Positions 1 to 6,164 of a DNA stretch of 12,478 bases are shown here, in pieces. The position numbers and the translations under genes were made by a program. Numbering within the stretch: position 1 is the first letter of the stretch; the number at the start of each line of letters is the position of its first letter. A model generated the notes under the pieces. That model searched no databases. It saw only the letters and a program-made list of their open reading frames with translations, and had not been told where the DNA came from. The stretch is from Deltaproteobacteria bacterium (GTDB taxonomy: Bacteria; Desulfobacterota; Syntrophia; Syntrophales; JAAYKM01): positions 1 through 12,478 of the forward strand of contig JAGVTI010000023.1 in assembly GCA_019136935.1 (NCBI GenBank). The letters run 5' to 3'.

Positions 1-182
1 TTTTGCATTTCCTCCAAGGTATACCCGAACATCTCCGTAAACCTCTGGTTGATAGCGATGAATTGAAATGACCGGATATCATGAACGGCGATGGCATCGT
101 TCACCGCTTCAAAGAAGGAACGGTCATCCATGTCGCCTTCGCATCCGGCATAATCGGGCGCAGTATCGAGTTTCATTTCCAT
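1..182 (-). CDS. PAS-domain sensor protein, N-terminal fragment (runs off the window)
   Basis: Reading the minus strand from the ATG at 182-180 gives about 60 residues with no stop before the window edge. After a short polar leader, residues about 20-60 look like the first half of a PAS domain: FFEAVNDAIAVHD, then FIAINQRFTEMFGYTLEEM, the usual 'N-x-x-F-x-x-x-x-GY-x-x-EE' signature. PAS domains sense small molecules, redox state or light, usually in histidine kinases, diguanylate cyclases or NtrC-type regulators; the output domain lies outside, so the type cannot be told. A GAGGCGG ribosome site lies 3-4 bases upstream, and an in-frame stop about 80 bases further upstream limits other starts to a TTG. 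It is divergent from the cytochrome gene, so it could regulate that gene, but this is only positional. Confidence 0.8.
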   Translation of the reverse strand, partial: MEMKLDTAPDYAGCEGDMDDRSFFEAVNDAIAVHDIRSFQFIAINQRFTEMFGYTLEEMQ

Positions 183-442
183 GGTCCGCCTCAGCCGATT
201 CTGTTTGCAGGCTGGTTCTTCAAACGGTTTTGCCTCTTTTTCCGATGGATTCTGCAAAATCTGCGGTCACTCCCTTACAATTGTGAAAAAAAGCTGAAAA
301 ACAGGAAGTCACCTTTACCGAACGGATGTAACGATTCAAACTTCGCAATTCGCGGCAAAGTCTACCGTCTCGCCTCCCTTGTGTCAAAAGGATTTTATAT
401 TTCACGGGAAAACGGGCCTGTCACCGATTTTCTTTTTTCCCC
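183..442. other. Intergenic stretch between divergent sensor and cytochrome genes
   Basis: I see no convincing gene here. The open frames on both strands do not resemble known proteins, have no good ribosome site and overlap sequence that looks non-coding. It separates two divergent genes and should hold the promoter of the PAS-domain gene on the minus strand, but I could not pick a clear -35/-10 pair for it. Confidence 0.5.
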
Positions 443-471
443 TTGACGAATGTTTCGTTATGATTTACTTT
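443..471 (+). promoter_or_regulatory. Likely sigma70-type promoter of the cytochrome-rhodanese operon
   Basis: TTGACG (443-448) is followed after 17 bases by TACTTT (466-471). Transcription would start near 478 and give a leader of about 70 bases before the cytochrome ATG at 547. The -35 box is close to consensus; the -10 box is weaker, which would fit an activated or repressed promoter. Confidence 0.5.
446..458. promoter_or_regulatory. Perfect short inverted repeat inside the promoter (candidate operator)
   Basis: ACGAA-TGT-TTCGT is a perfect 5-bp inverted repeat with a 3-base centre. It overlaps the end of the -35 box and fills the first half of the spacer, where a bound repressor would block RNA polymerase. 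The binding protein is unknown. A repeat this short could be chance; its position is what makes it worth recording. Confidence 0.35.
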
Positions 472-546
472 TTTAGTGAATTCTAGTTTTCGTGATTCGA
501 CCGGGTTGGCCCTGTTAAAAACTCTTGTCCTGATTCAGAGGATGTG

Positions 547-1800
547 ATGAAGACGAAAACTGCATGGTTTACCGCTCTGCTCCTTTTCCTGGTCTTTTCT
601 TCCTCTTCGACCGTCGCCGTCGACCAAAGCGGTTGCCTGACCTGCCACACAAACGAGAAAATCATAAAAATGCTCTATAAACCTCCCGCTACAGGCCCCT
701 CCGAAGGGGAAGGATGAGCGGGAGCACCTCCACCGGTTCGGTCGGAAGAAATGTACAAAGGTTATGTCATCGACAAGACCCTTCTTGACGGGGACCCCCA
801 TTTCAGCAGGGGCTGCCAATCCTGCCACAAGGGTAATGCGAAGGGTACGACCCGTGAAGAGGCCCACAGGAGCCTTGTAAAAAGGCCCTCCGACAACCTG
901 AAGACCTGCGCCATGTGCCACCGGAAGATCGTCGATACGTATGGAAAATCTCTGCATTATACGACAATCGGACAACGGCAGGGGGTCATGAAGCGTTTTT
1001 CGGAAACAGAATTGAAAGCGTTCGATGAAAAGGTTTTTCAGCAGTCATGCCGGAGTTGCCATGCCTCCTGCGGTGATTGCCATGTCCGGGGAGCTGCTGT
1101 CGGCGGCATCAGCATCGGCCTGATCAAGGGGCATAAATTCGTCAAAAAAGACGAGGGTAAAACCTGTGCTTTCTGCCATGGAGGAAGAGTTTATCCCGAA
1201 TACACGGGGGAATATGGCGGCAGGCCGGATGTCCATTACCAGAAGGGCATGCTGTGCATGGACTGCCACAAGAAATCCGATATGCACGGCGACGGGAACG
1301 CTTACCTCTCCAAGCAGGATGTGAAAGACCGGCCCGCCTGCACGAACTGTCATACGAAACTGGGACAGGAAGCCAGGCTGACCGTACGGACCGCGCACAC
1401 CAGACACCGGGGAAAAGTGACCTGCTACGGTTGCCACGCCTCCGCCGAATACCGGAACTGTTACGGTTGCCATCTGGGCACCGGCGCCACCGCCAAACCC
1501 GGTTTCATCCTCGGTCTGAACCCCCGGGACAGGAAAACGCTGACAACCCTGCGGCTGATTCCGACAGTCAGGGACAGTTTTGAAAAAGCGGGCGTGACGA
1601 TGTCGAATTTCGACAGCCTTCCCAACTACTGGGACACGCCCGTCCATAATATCCGGAAGCGGACGGACAGGACCCGCTCCTGCGACGCCTGCCATACGGG
1701 CAAGGACGGCTTTCTGACAAAAGAGGTGCTTGTGGAACAAGGTTCCAAGGCAAATGACGGTTTAATTTACAACATTAACCCCATTCCCATCAATCCTTAG
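547..1800 (+). CDS. Exported eleven-heme cytochrome c with a predicted selenocysteine (TGA codon 57)
   Basis: A 417-residue protein if the in-frame TGA at 715-717 is read as Sec. Residues 1-24 form a signal peptide (MKTK, a hydrophobic core, cleavage probably after TVA), so it acts outside the cytoplasm, where c-type haem is attached. Eleven CxxCH motifs start at residues 30, 90, 121, 168, 175, 207, 237, 265, 293, 305 and 379; those at 168 and 175 are nearly fused (CRSCHASCGDCH). U57 lies between haems 1 and 2 in SEGEG-U-AGAPPPV. Read as a stop, the TGA would leave a one-haem stub of 56 residues and a ten-haem remainder without a signal peptide, which makes no biological sense. The ATG follows AGAGG by 5 bases; GTG at 544 is an alternative. 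The role is electron transfer, perhaps reduction of a sulfur or selenium compound, judged from the adjoining rhodanese. A rhodanese beside a multiheme cytochrome recalls the ext clusters of Geobacter (from memory). The alternative is a recent nonsense mutation. Confidence 0.82.
715..745 (+). promoter_or_regulatory. In-frame TGA (Sec codon) plus SECIS-like hairpin in the cytochrome gene
   Basis: TGA at 715-717 is in frame with the upstream signal-peptide segment and the downstream haem segment. A hairpin follows: ACCG (732-735), loop GUU (736-738), CGGU (739-742), continued below a C-C mismatch by C730-G744 and U729-G745. The loop region reads GGUUC and lies 18-22 bases after the TGA, close to the GGUCU apical loop of the E. 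coli fdhF SECIS at nearly the same distance. A competing small hairpin, GGAG (721-724) with CUCC (728-731), lies just before it. This is manual folding only. Confidence 0.6.
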
Positions 1801-1804
1801 GAGG
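1799..1804 (+). promoter_or_regulatory. Ribosome binding site AGGAGG overlapping the cytochrome stop codon
   Basis: AGGAGG shares its first two bases with the cytochrome TAG stop (1798-1800). It is 5 bases before the ATG at 1810 but only 2 before the ATG at 1807, which favours 1810 as the rhodanese start. The overlap suggests translational coupling of the two genes. Confidence 0.75.
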
Positions 1805-1809
1805 CCATG

Positions 1810-2745
1810 ATGAAAAAAGCGAAGTTACTCTTGACGGCGGTTGTTTTCATGTTCCTGTTGCCCATGGCGGTTCTTGCGCAGACCTTTTCACCCGTTGTTT
1901 CCACAGAGGATCTGTCCGTCGGCCTGACCAATCCCGATCTGGTGATCGTGGATATACGGAAGGTGGAAGAGTACAAGGCCGGGCACATTCCCGGCGCCGT
2001 GAATGTGTTTTACGGTACCTGGGCGGTCAAGGCCGGCGACAACGACAACCAGTTACCGGCGGATGACGACCTAGCGGACACCCTGGGTTCCGCGGGAATC
2101 AAGCCGGACTCGACGGTTGTCGTTTATGGGAAAACCGATACCCCTCCCGACCTGGTCAACGTGACACGCGTTGCCTGGACCCTGAAATATGCCGGCGTGC
2201 AGAAGGTCTCCGTCCTGGATGGCGGATTTGAAAAGTGGGCCGCTTTTGAAAAACGTCCCGTATCCACCGATACCACCGTGCCGAAAGCCGCTTCGTACCA
2301 GGGCAAGTTCAACAAGAACATTGTGGCCAGTAAAGACTATGTCAAGGCCAGCATGGGCGGTAAGGGCCAGGTCCTGATCGTCGACGTGCGGGAACCGGAT
2401 TTTTATAAAGGGATTCAGAAGCTCCCCTTCATCGCCAAGGCGGGCCGCATCGCCGGAGCCGTCAATCTGCCGACATCCCAGCTTTTTGAAAAATATCCCG
2501 CATCCGGTGAAAATGCGGGCAGTTGCTGTACGATCTACAAGGGGAAAGAGATTTTGAAAGGAATCGCAACCCCGGTGGTCGGAACCGACCCGACCCGGGA
2601 AATCATCGTCTACTGTGATACGGGTAAGTTCGCCACCGGCTGGTGGTTTGTCCTGAGCGAGGTCCTCGGTTACAAGAATGTCAAGAATTATGATGGATCG
2701 ACCCAGGAATGGATGCGGGACCAGAACGGACCGACGCTCCCGTAG
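1810..2745 (+). CDS. Secreted tandem-rhodanese sulfurtransferase
   Basis: A 311-residue protein. A signal peptide spans residues 1-23 (KKAKLLLTAVVFMFLLPMAVLA), so it is periplasmic or surface-located; there is no lipobox. Two rhodanese domains follow. Domain 1 (about 28-150) keeps the fold signatures VDIRKVEEYKAGHIPGAVN and VLDGGFEKW but has Gly107 where the catalytic Cys would be (VVVYG). Domain 2 (about 170-305) has VDVREPDFY, AGRIAGAVNLP and the active-site loop C269-DTGKFA. This layout, an inactive first and an active second domain, is usual in thiosulfate and mercaptopyruvate sulfurtransferases. A pair of adjacent Cys (239-240) lies between conserved blocks of domain 2 and might add redox chemistry. 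Rhodaneses carry sulfur as a Cys persulfide, and some handle selenium. Being coupled to the Sec-cytochrome, it probably delivers or accepts sulfur or selenium in the same pathway; the substrate cannot be read from sequence. Confidence 0.88.
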   Translation: MKKAKLLLTAVVFMFLLPMAVLAQTFSPVVSTEDLSVGLTNPDLVIVDIRKVEEYKAGHIPGAVNVFYGTWAVKAGDNDNQLPADDDLADTLGSAGIKPDSTVVVYGKTDTPPDLVNVTRVAWTLKYAGVQKVSVLDGGFEKWAAFEKRPVSTDTTVPKAASYQGKFNKNIVASKDYVKASMGGKGQVLIVDVREPDFYKGIQKLPFIAKAGRIAGAVNLPTSQLFEKYPASGENAGSCCTIYKGKEILKGIATPVVGTDPTREIIVYCDTGKFATGWWFVLSEVLGYKNVKNYDGSTQEWMRDQNGPTLP

Positions 2746-2779
2746 CGACACTTCAAAACCAGCATTTTAATCCACAGCA

Positions 2780-2821
2780 GAGAAAGCCTCTCCTGCCGGA
2801 GGCCGTAAGGAGAGGCTTCTC
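2780..2821. terminator. Strong hairpin between convergent operons
   Basis: GCCTCTCC (2786-2793) pairs perfectly with GGAGAGGC (2809-2816), extended by GAGAA (2780-2784) with TTCTC (2817-2821) around one unpaired A. The loop holds a small nested GCC/GGC pairing. It lies between the rhodanese stop (2745) and the stop of the convergent YeeE gene (2858), so it can serve both directions. The U-tract is short and interrupted on both sides, so termination may need Rho or rely on the hairpin. Confidence 0.65.
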
Positions 2822-2857
2822 TTGACGAAAGAGCAATCCTGATCTCATCCGAAAGGC

Positions 2858-3385
2858 CTAAAGCCCCTTCTTTTCAAACCACCGGAAAAGACCAAGTCCC
2901 GCCACAATGAAGAGGACGATGACGATCCAATGATTGATCCCCAAAATCCCGGGGATGGTGATTTTCCCGAAATCTCCCCAGGTCAGAACGGTTGCCTTGA
3001 GAAGGGGATACGACTCGGCAAACACGGCCGCCCCGACCAGCATTCCCAAGACACCCCAAAGGGCGTCCCAGCGCCCTTCGCCGAGGGCGCCCAGCTGCGT
3101 TCCGGGGCAATATCCCAACAATCCCCAGCCCAGGCCGAAAATCAATCCGCCCAGGATGTTTCCGCCGAGTATCGTCGGTTTGATGGACAGTTTGACCATG
3201 CCCAGGTCGTATAAAAGATAAACGCCGACCATGGCGACCAGAACCGTGCTCAGCATGAATTTCACGATCGTCATGTCCATAAGGCGTAACGCCCCGAGTT
3301 GCTTGTCGTACCGGATCACCCTCGCCTTCTGGAGAAGAAATCCGAAGATGATCCCCGTCACCGCACCGTAGACGAGTTCGTTCAT
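2858..3385 (-). CDS. YeeE/YedE-family transporter, second half (Cys form)
   Basis: A 175-residue integral membrane protein with about five hydrophobic segments (roughly 4-19, 41-60, 72-90, 109-125, 152-168). The motif GWGLLGYCPGTQLGALGEG around Cys93 marks the YeeE/YedE (DUF395, sulfur transport) family, whose members move thiosulfate or related sulfur species by way of conserved pore Cys residues; related proteins have been tied to selenium. Full-length members have about 350 residues, so this is a half-size form that should pair with the gene just upstream. Its ATG (3385-3383) overlaps the TGA stop of that gene (3384-3382) as ATGA, which implies coupled translation and joint assembly. It is the last gene of the minus-strand set before the hairpin at 2780-2821. 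The family is clear; the transported compound is not. Confidence 0.87.
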   Translation of the reverse strand: MNELVYGAVTGIIFGFLLQKARVIRYDKQLGALRLMDMTIVKFMLSTVLVAMVGVYLLYDLGMVKLSIKPTILGGNILGGLIFGLGWGLLGYCPGTQLGALGEGRWDALWGVLGMLVGAAVFAESYPLLKATVLTWGDFGKITIPGILGINHWIVIVLFIVAGLGLFRWFEKKGL

Positions 3386-3909
3386 GACTTCTCACCTCCC
3401 CTGTAAAGCGCCATGGCGACAATGACCCCACCGATGAAGAAACAGATCAATGCGATATACCCGCTGACGGCTAACTGAAGCGACCCGCTCAGTCCATGAC
3501 CGCTCGGTCACCCGTCCGCCAGGCGGGCGCCGTACATGGCGACGGCACCGCCCACGAAGGCGGCCAATGCCCTCTTGGCCCGGCCCGGCCCGAAGCGCTT
3601 CTCCCACATGGGCGGTACGGCCTGCATCTTGAAGGTATTGGAAGTGGTGGATGCAACGAGGGCTCCGAAGAAGATCCCGACAACAAACACGAACTGCCAG
3701 TCGATTTTCGGCGCTTCCTTCATGAAGTAAGGCATTTTCGCCACCCGCTCGGCATCGAAGACCCGTTCGATGAAACCGGCGGAGCGCACGAAGGTTGTGG
3801 ACGCTCCCACATATTTGCCGGTAAACCAGACGGAAAGCACGATAAGCAAACCCGTCAGGGCTCCGGCGAGATACGGGCTCCAACCTTTTTTCTCCTGCAT
3901 TTCTCCCAT
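3382..3909 (-). CDS. YeeE/YedE-family transporter, first half, with a predicted selenocysteine (TGA codon 134)
   Basis: A 175-residue membrane protein if the in-frame TGA at 3510-3508 is read as Sec. About four hydrophobic segments lie at roughly 11-30, 72-88, 115-130 and 144-167. The motif is GARLADG-U134-PSGHGLSG; YeeE/YedE proteins typically have 'GCxxGHGLSG' here, with a conserved Cys at the position of the TGA. The 41 codons after it encode the motif tail and the last membrane helix, ending at the TGA that overlaps the next start. The ATG at 3909-3907 has AAGGAGGAA 4-5 bases upstream and is preferred to the longer frame opening at 3975, whose extra residues are very basic and lack a ribosome site. 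In thiosulfate transporters of this family the motif Cys is thought to relay substrate, so Sec here would sit on the transport path. A nonsense mutation is the alternative, but it would have to hit exactly the key Cys codon. Confidence 0.87.
3482..3510 (-). promoter_or_regulatory. In-frame TGA (Sec codon) plus possible SECIS structures in the YeeE gene
   Basis: On the mRNA (minus) strand TGA is at 3510-3508. Two mutually exclusive hairpins are possible. One is CGGUC (3502-3498), loop AUG, GACUG (3494-3490), which is 5 pairs with one G-U but only 11-13 bases after the TGA. The other is GACU (3494-3491), loop GAGCG (3490-3486), GGUC (3485-3482), whose G-rich loop is 18-22 bases after the TGA, where a bacterial SECIS loop is expected. 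I cannot decide between them by eye. The structural evidence is weaker here than the motif evidence. Confidence 0.45.
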
Positions 3910-3993
3910 TCGTTCCTCCTTTCTGTGTTTGCGTTTCCAAAAACCTGCAGAGGCAATTCTTTTGCCGGACACCATTCAAAGTCTTTGCAAACT

Positions 3994-4365
3994 TCACTGA
4001 TGGCCGCTTGTGGATTTGTCTCTGCTCACCATCTCATGAATGAAACGTACCGTCAACGGCCAGGCAAATGCCACCGGCGCCGCCAGCAACGCAACGGATA
4101 CTTTCATGAAGTTCTCGGGCGACAGGCCGCGCCAGTCATGGAGAAGAAGCGCGATACAGGCCGACAACACACTGGCGATGAGAAAGCGCCGGGAAAAATA
4201 GGCGTTGGCCTCGTACCAGGTTTTATCGTCACGAAGCGTTGTCCGGGTACGGTAGCCGTAAATCGGATTACGGGGAACTTTGCGTAAAACAAGAGGAATC
4301 GACACCAGGCAAAAAATGGCACAACACACCAGGATGGTGATCAGACCTTTGTCGTAAGCATCCAT
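3994..4365 (-). CDS. SdpI-like small integral membrane protein
   Basis: A 123-residue protein. A hydrophobic N-terminal helix (about 8-27) is followed by KVPRNPIYGYRTRTTLRDDKTWYEANAYFSRRF, which matches the conserved block of the SdpI family C-terminal domain ('P-N-x-x-x-G-x-R-T-...-W-x-x-A-N-x-x-x-x-x'). Two more hydrophobic helices follow (about 62-78 and 88-106). SdpI of Bacillus gives immunity to a toxic peptide and senses it, but small SdpI-like proteins in other bacteria are mostly uncharacterised, so immunity should not be assumed. Start: ATG at 4365 with a GAGGG site upstream. It lies between the DUF4139 gene (64-base gap) and the Sec-YeeE gene (84-base gap) on the same strand and may be co-transcribed with them. 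Confidence 0.75.
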   Translation of the reverse strand: MDAYDKGLITILVCCAIFCLVSIPLVLRKVPRNPIYGYRTRTTLRDDKTWYEANAYFSRRFLIASVLSACIALLLHDWRGLSPENFMKVSVALLAAPVAFAWPLTVRFIHEMVSRDKSTSGHQ

Positions 4366-4429
4366 GGCATACCCTCACAAATGGTGCAATGGAAACGCCC
4401 AGCCAATAGACACCGATGGAATCCCGATC

Positions 4430-5875
4430 TTAGAAGCGCATTCGGACCCGGTAGGTCACAACCGTTTCCCCGTCCTTCAGGACCGGGACGTTCATCTCCA
4501 GTTGGGACGAACTCGCTTTCACCGCCTTGTGCGAGGCGCCGAGCACCTGCCAGTCGCCGGGAACGGGCTCGATGATCCGGACGGTGATGTTTTCCGCCTT
4601 GTGGTTCCGCAGGACGATTTCGAAGGCCGCCTCGTAGGTGTCGTTAGCGATCTTCTTCCAGTCCGTCTGCTTGCGCGTCGCCGTGACATCGAAGGCCTCG
4701 CCCAGCTTGATCTTGACCTTCTCATCCTTCGGGGTATGGTCGATGGTGTCCTCACCCGTAAACTGGAGGCTCCTGTCCGCGTCGTGCTTGTAAACCCGCA
4801 CGATTCCCTTGGGAAGGGGCATTCCCATGCCGTTTTCCTTCGCGTTTTCGAACTCGATGAAGACGCTGACCTTTTTCTTCTGTTCCGCTTCCCCGTAGCG
4901 GCTGCGGTAATAATAGTCCTCGCCGTAGAGACGGTACTCCTTTTTCACCTTCACCTCCGGCGCATTCAACAGGCTGATCTGCTTGGTGGAGTTGTCTTTC
5001 AGGGTCGTTGGCCGCTCCAGGGTATAGATGTGATACTCGAAAAAGGCCTGTTCCCGGAACTGGGGCGCCGGGGCTTCCATCATCTGCGCCTTGTAGACGA
5101 TATCCCGTCTTCCGGCCAGTTCCTCCCGGACCCGGTTCACATCGCCGGCAACGAGTTTCAGTTTTGCGTTGGGATAGGACGCGCCGCTCCGGTTGTTCAA
5201 AGTCACCCAGGCGGAAAGACCTCCGACCTGGTCCTGCGCGTCCAGGACCATCACGTAGTCCGCCCGCCAGCCGATGCCGCCGGTCAGGTAAGCCACCTCG
5301 ATGTCCTGGGTTCTCGATGCATCATTTTTCAGGAGCCACACCAGGGTCGGCTGGGCGATGAGGTTGTCCGGCACCCTGGGGAAAATGATCCGTCCGGGAT
5401 AACCGAAGGTGACTTCATTGCCGATCTGAAAAACGGGATTGTTGTCGTTGTTGGACAGAACCTTGGCCGTTACGACCTCTTCCCGTTCCGTGTAGGGATT
5501 TTTCGAGTGGAGCTTGACCTCTTTCCCCACGTACTTGTCCAGCAGGCGGGCGGGACTCAGCAGGTCGTATTCGTAATTCTGTTCGAGAACCGACAGCGCC
5601 TCCGGGTCCGTCAGGGACTGCATGTGCACCGTGGCGGGGTTGATCTTGCCGGCCACGTCCATGAACCGCAACTCCGTCGTTCCTTTTGTCAACTGAATCC
5701 GCCGCTGGTCCTTGACCAGGCCCAGGTCTTCGTTATAGGCCGTCACCTCCACGGCGATCTGCTGGTCCACCCCGGACGTGGCGACTTCCGCCGTTACCGC
5801 CGCCGGGCGCAGGAAAACCAAGCCGGCCAACAAAACCATGAAGAACCACCCCCGCTGATTTCTTGCCTGTTTCAT
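4430..5875 (-). CDS. Exported DUF4139-domain protein
   Basis: A 481-residue protein from the ATG at 5875-5873, which has AGAGGTGA 5 bases upstream. An in-frame extension to 5944 exists but would bury the signal peptide, so it is rejected. Residues 1-29 are a signal peptide (KQARNQR, then a hydrophobic core ending in AVTA). The segment from about 35 to 130 has the usual opening of this group (YNEDLGLVKDQRRIQLTKG and 'ELRFMDVAGKINPATV'). The rest, to the C-terminus, is the DUF4139 beta-rich domain, with landmarks GIGWRADYVMVLD, LNNRSGASYPNAKLKLVAGDV and a late PVPGDWQVLGASH. No enzyme motif is visible. The family is widespread and has no firm biochemical function; export suggests an envelope role. 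It is first of a four-gene minus-strand run ending in the YeeE pair; the link to sulfur or selenium is only positional. Confidence 0.85.
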   Translation of the reverse strand: MKQARNQRGWFFMVLLAGLVFLRPAAVTAEVATSGVDQQIAVEVTAYNEDLGLVKDQRRIQLTKGTTELRFMDVAGKINPATVHMQSLTDPEALSVLEQNYEYDLLSPARLLDKYVGKEVKLHSKNPYTEREEVVTAKVLSNNDNNPVFQIGNEVTFGYPGRIIFPRVPDNLIAQPTLVWLLKNDASRTQDIEVAYLTGGIGWRADYVMVLDAQDQVGGLSAWVTLNNRSGASYPNAKLKLVAGDVNRVREELAGRRDIVYKAQMMEAPAPQFREQAFFEYHIYTLERPTTLKDNSTKQISLLNAPEVKVKKEYRLYGEDYYYRSRYGEAEQKKKVSVFIEFENAKENGMGMPLPKGIVRVYKHDADRSLQFTGEDTIDHTPKDEKVKIKLGEAFDVTATRKQTDWKKIANDTYEAAFEIVLRNHKAENITVRIIEPVPGDWQVLGASHKAVKASSSQLEMNVPVLKDGETVVTYRVRMRF

Positions 5876-5956
5876 CTTTGTCACCTCTGTGATGCATTGG
5901 AAAAGTCTAAATCCTAAAGTGGATGCTGCCGAAAAAAGTCGCAAAATGCTCTATTT

Positions 5957-6072
5957 GTCATTCCGACCTCTTTTCCCGTTATTTCGACTTTTTTCTTCAT
6001 CATTTCGACCGCAGGGAGAAATCTTTATCCTTCATGCATATTCAAGATCCCTTACATTCATTCGCAATGACA
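5957..6072. repeat. Dispersed palindromic repeat, copy A (degenerate)
   Basis: The left arm at 6000-6025 begins TCATTTCGACCGCAGGGAG and ends AAATCTT. The right arm at 6044-6072 begins AAGATCC and ends GCAATGACA. A further partial arm, GTCATTCCGACC, is at 5957-5968. The left arm matches 8805-8830 almost base for base, so this is a genomic repeat family and not chance. It fills the gap between the DUF4139 gene and the helicase gene. Confidence 0.75.
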
Positions 6073-6164
6073 AGAGTCGTTCTTATCAGACAGTCCCTTC
6101 GGCGAAATCTTAATTGATTAGACAGGGGATCTCCCTTTTTTGTTCCCAACTATCCCCCGGGCAA

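Noticed and set aside
81..446. Open frame of 121 codons on the plus strand upstream of the cytochrome
   Set aside because: It overlaps the PAS-domain gene in antisense and then runs through non-coding sequence and the promoter; it has no ribosome site or recognisable product.
751..1800. Cytochrome starting at the ATG at 751
   Set aside because: It would lack a signal peptide and the first haem, and there is no good ribosome site. The in-frame upstream segment from 547 supplies both.
3910..3975. Longer N-terminus for the Sec-YeeE protein
   Set aside because: The added residues are Lys/Arg-rich with no ribosome site, and the internal ATG at 3909 has an ideal AAGGAGGAA site which the extension would have to translate through.
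4364..5917. Open frame of 517 codons on the plus strand
   Set aside because: It is antisense to the DUF4139 gene, which has a signal peptide, ribosome site and family motifs. The plus-strand product has no recognisable domain and a biased V/R/H/L composition typical of a shadow frame.
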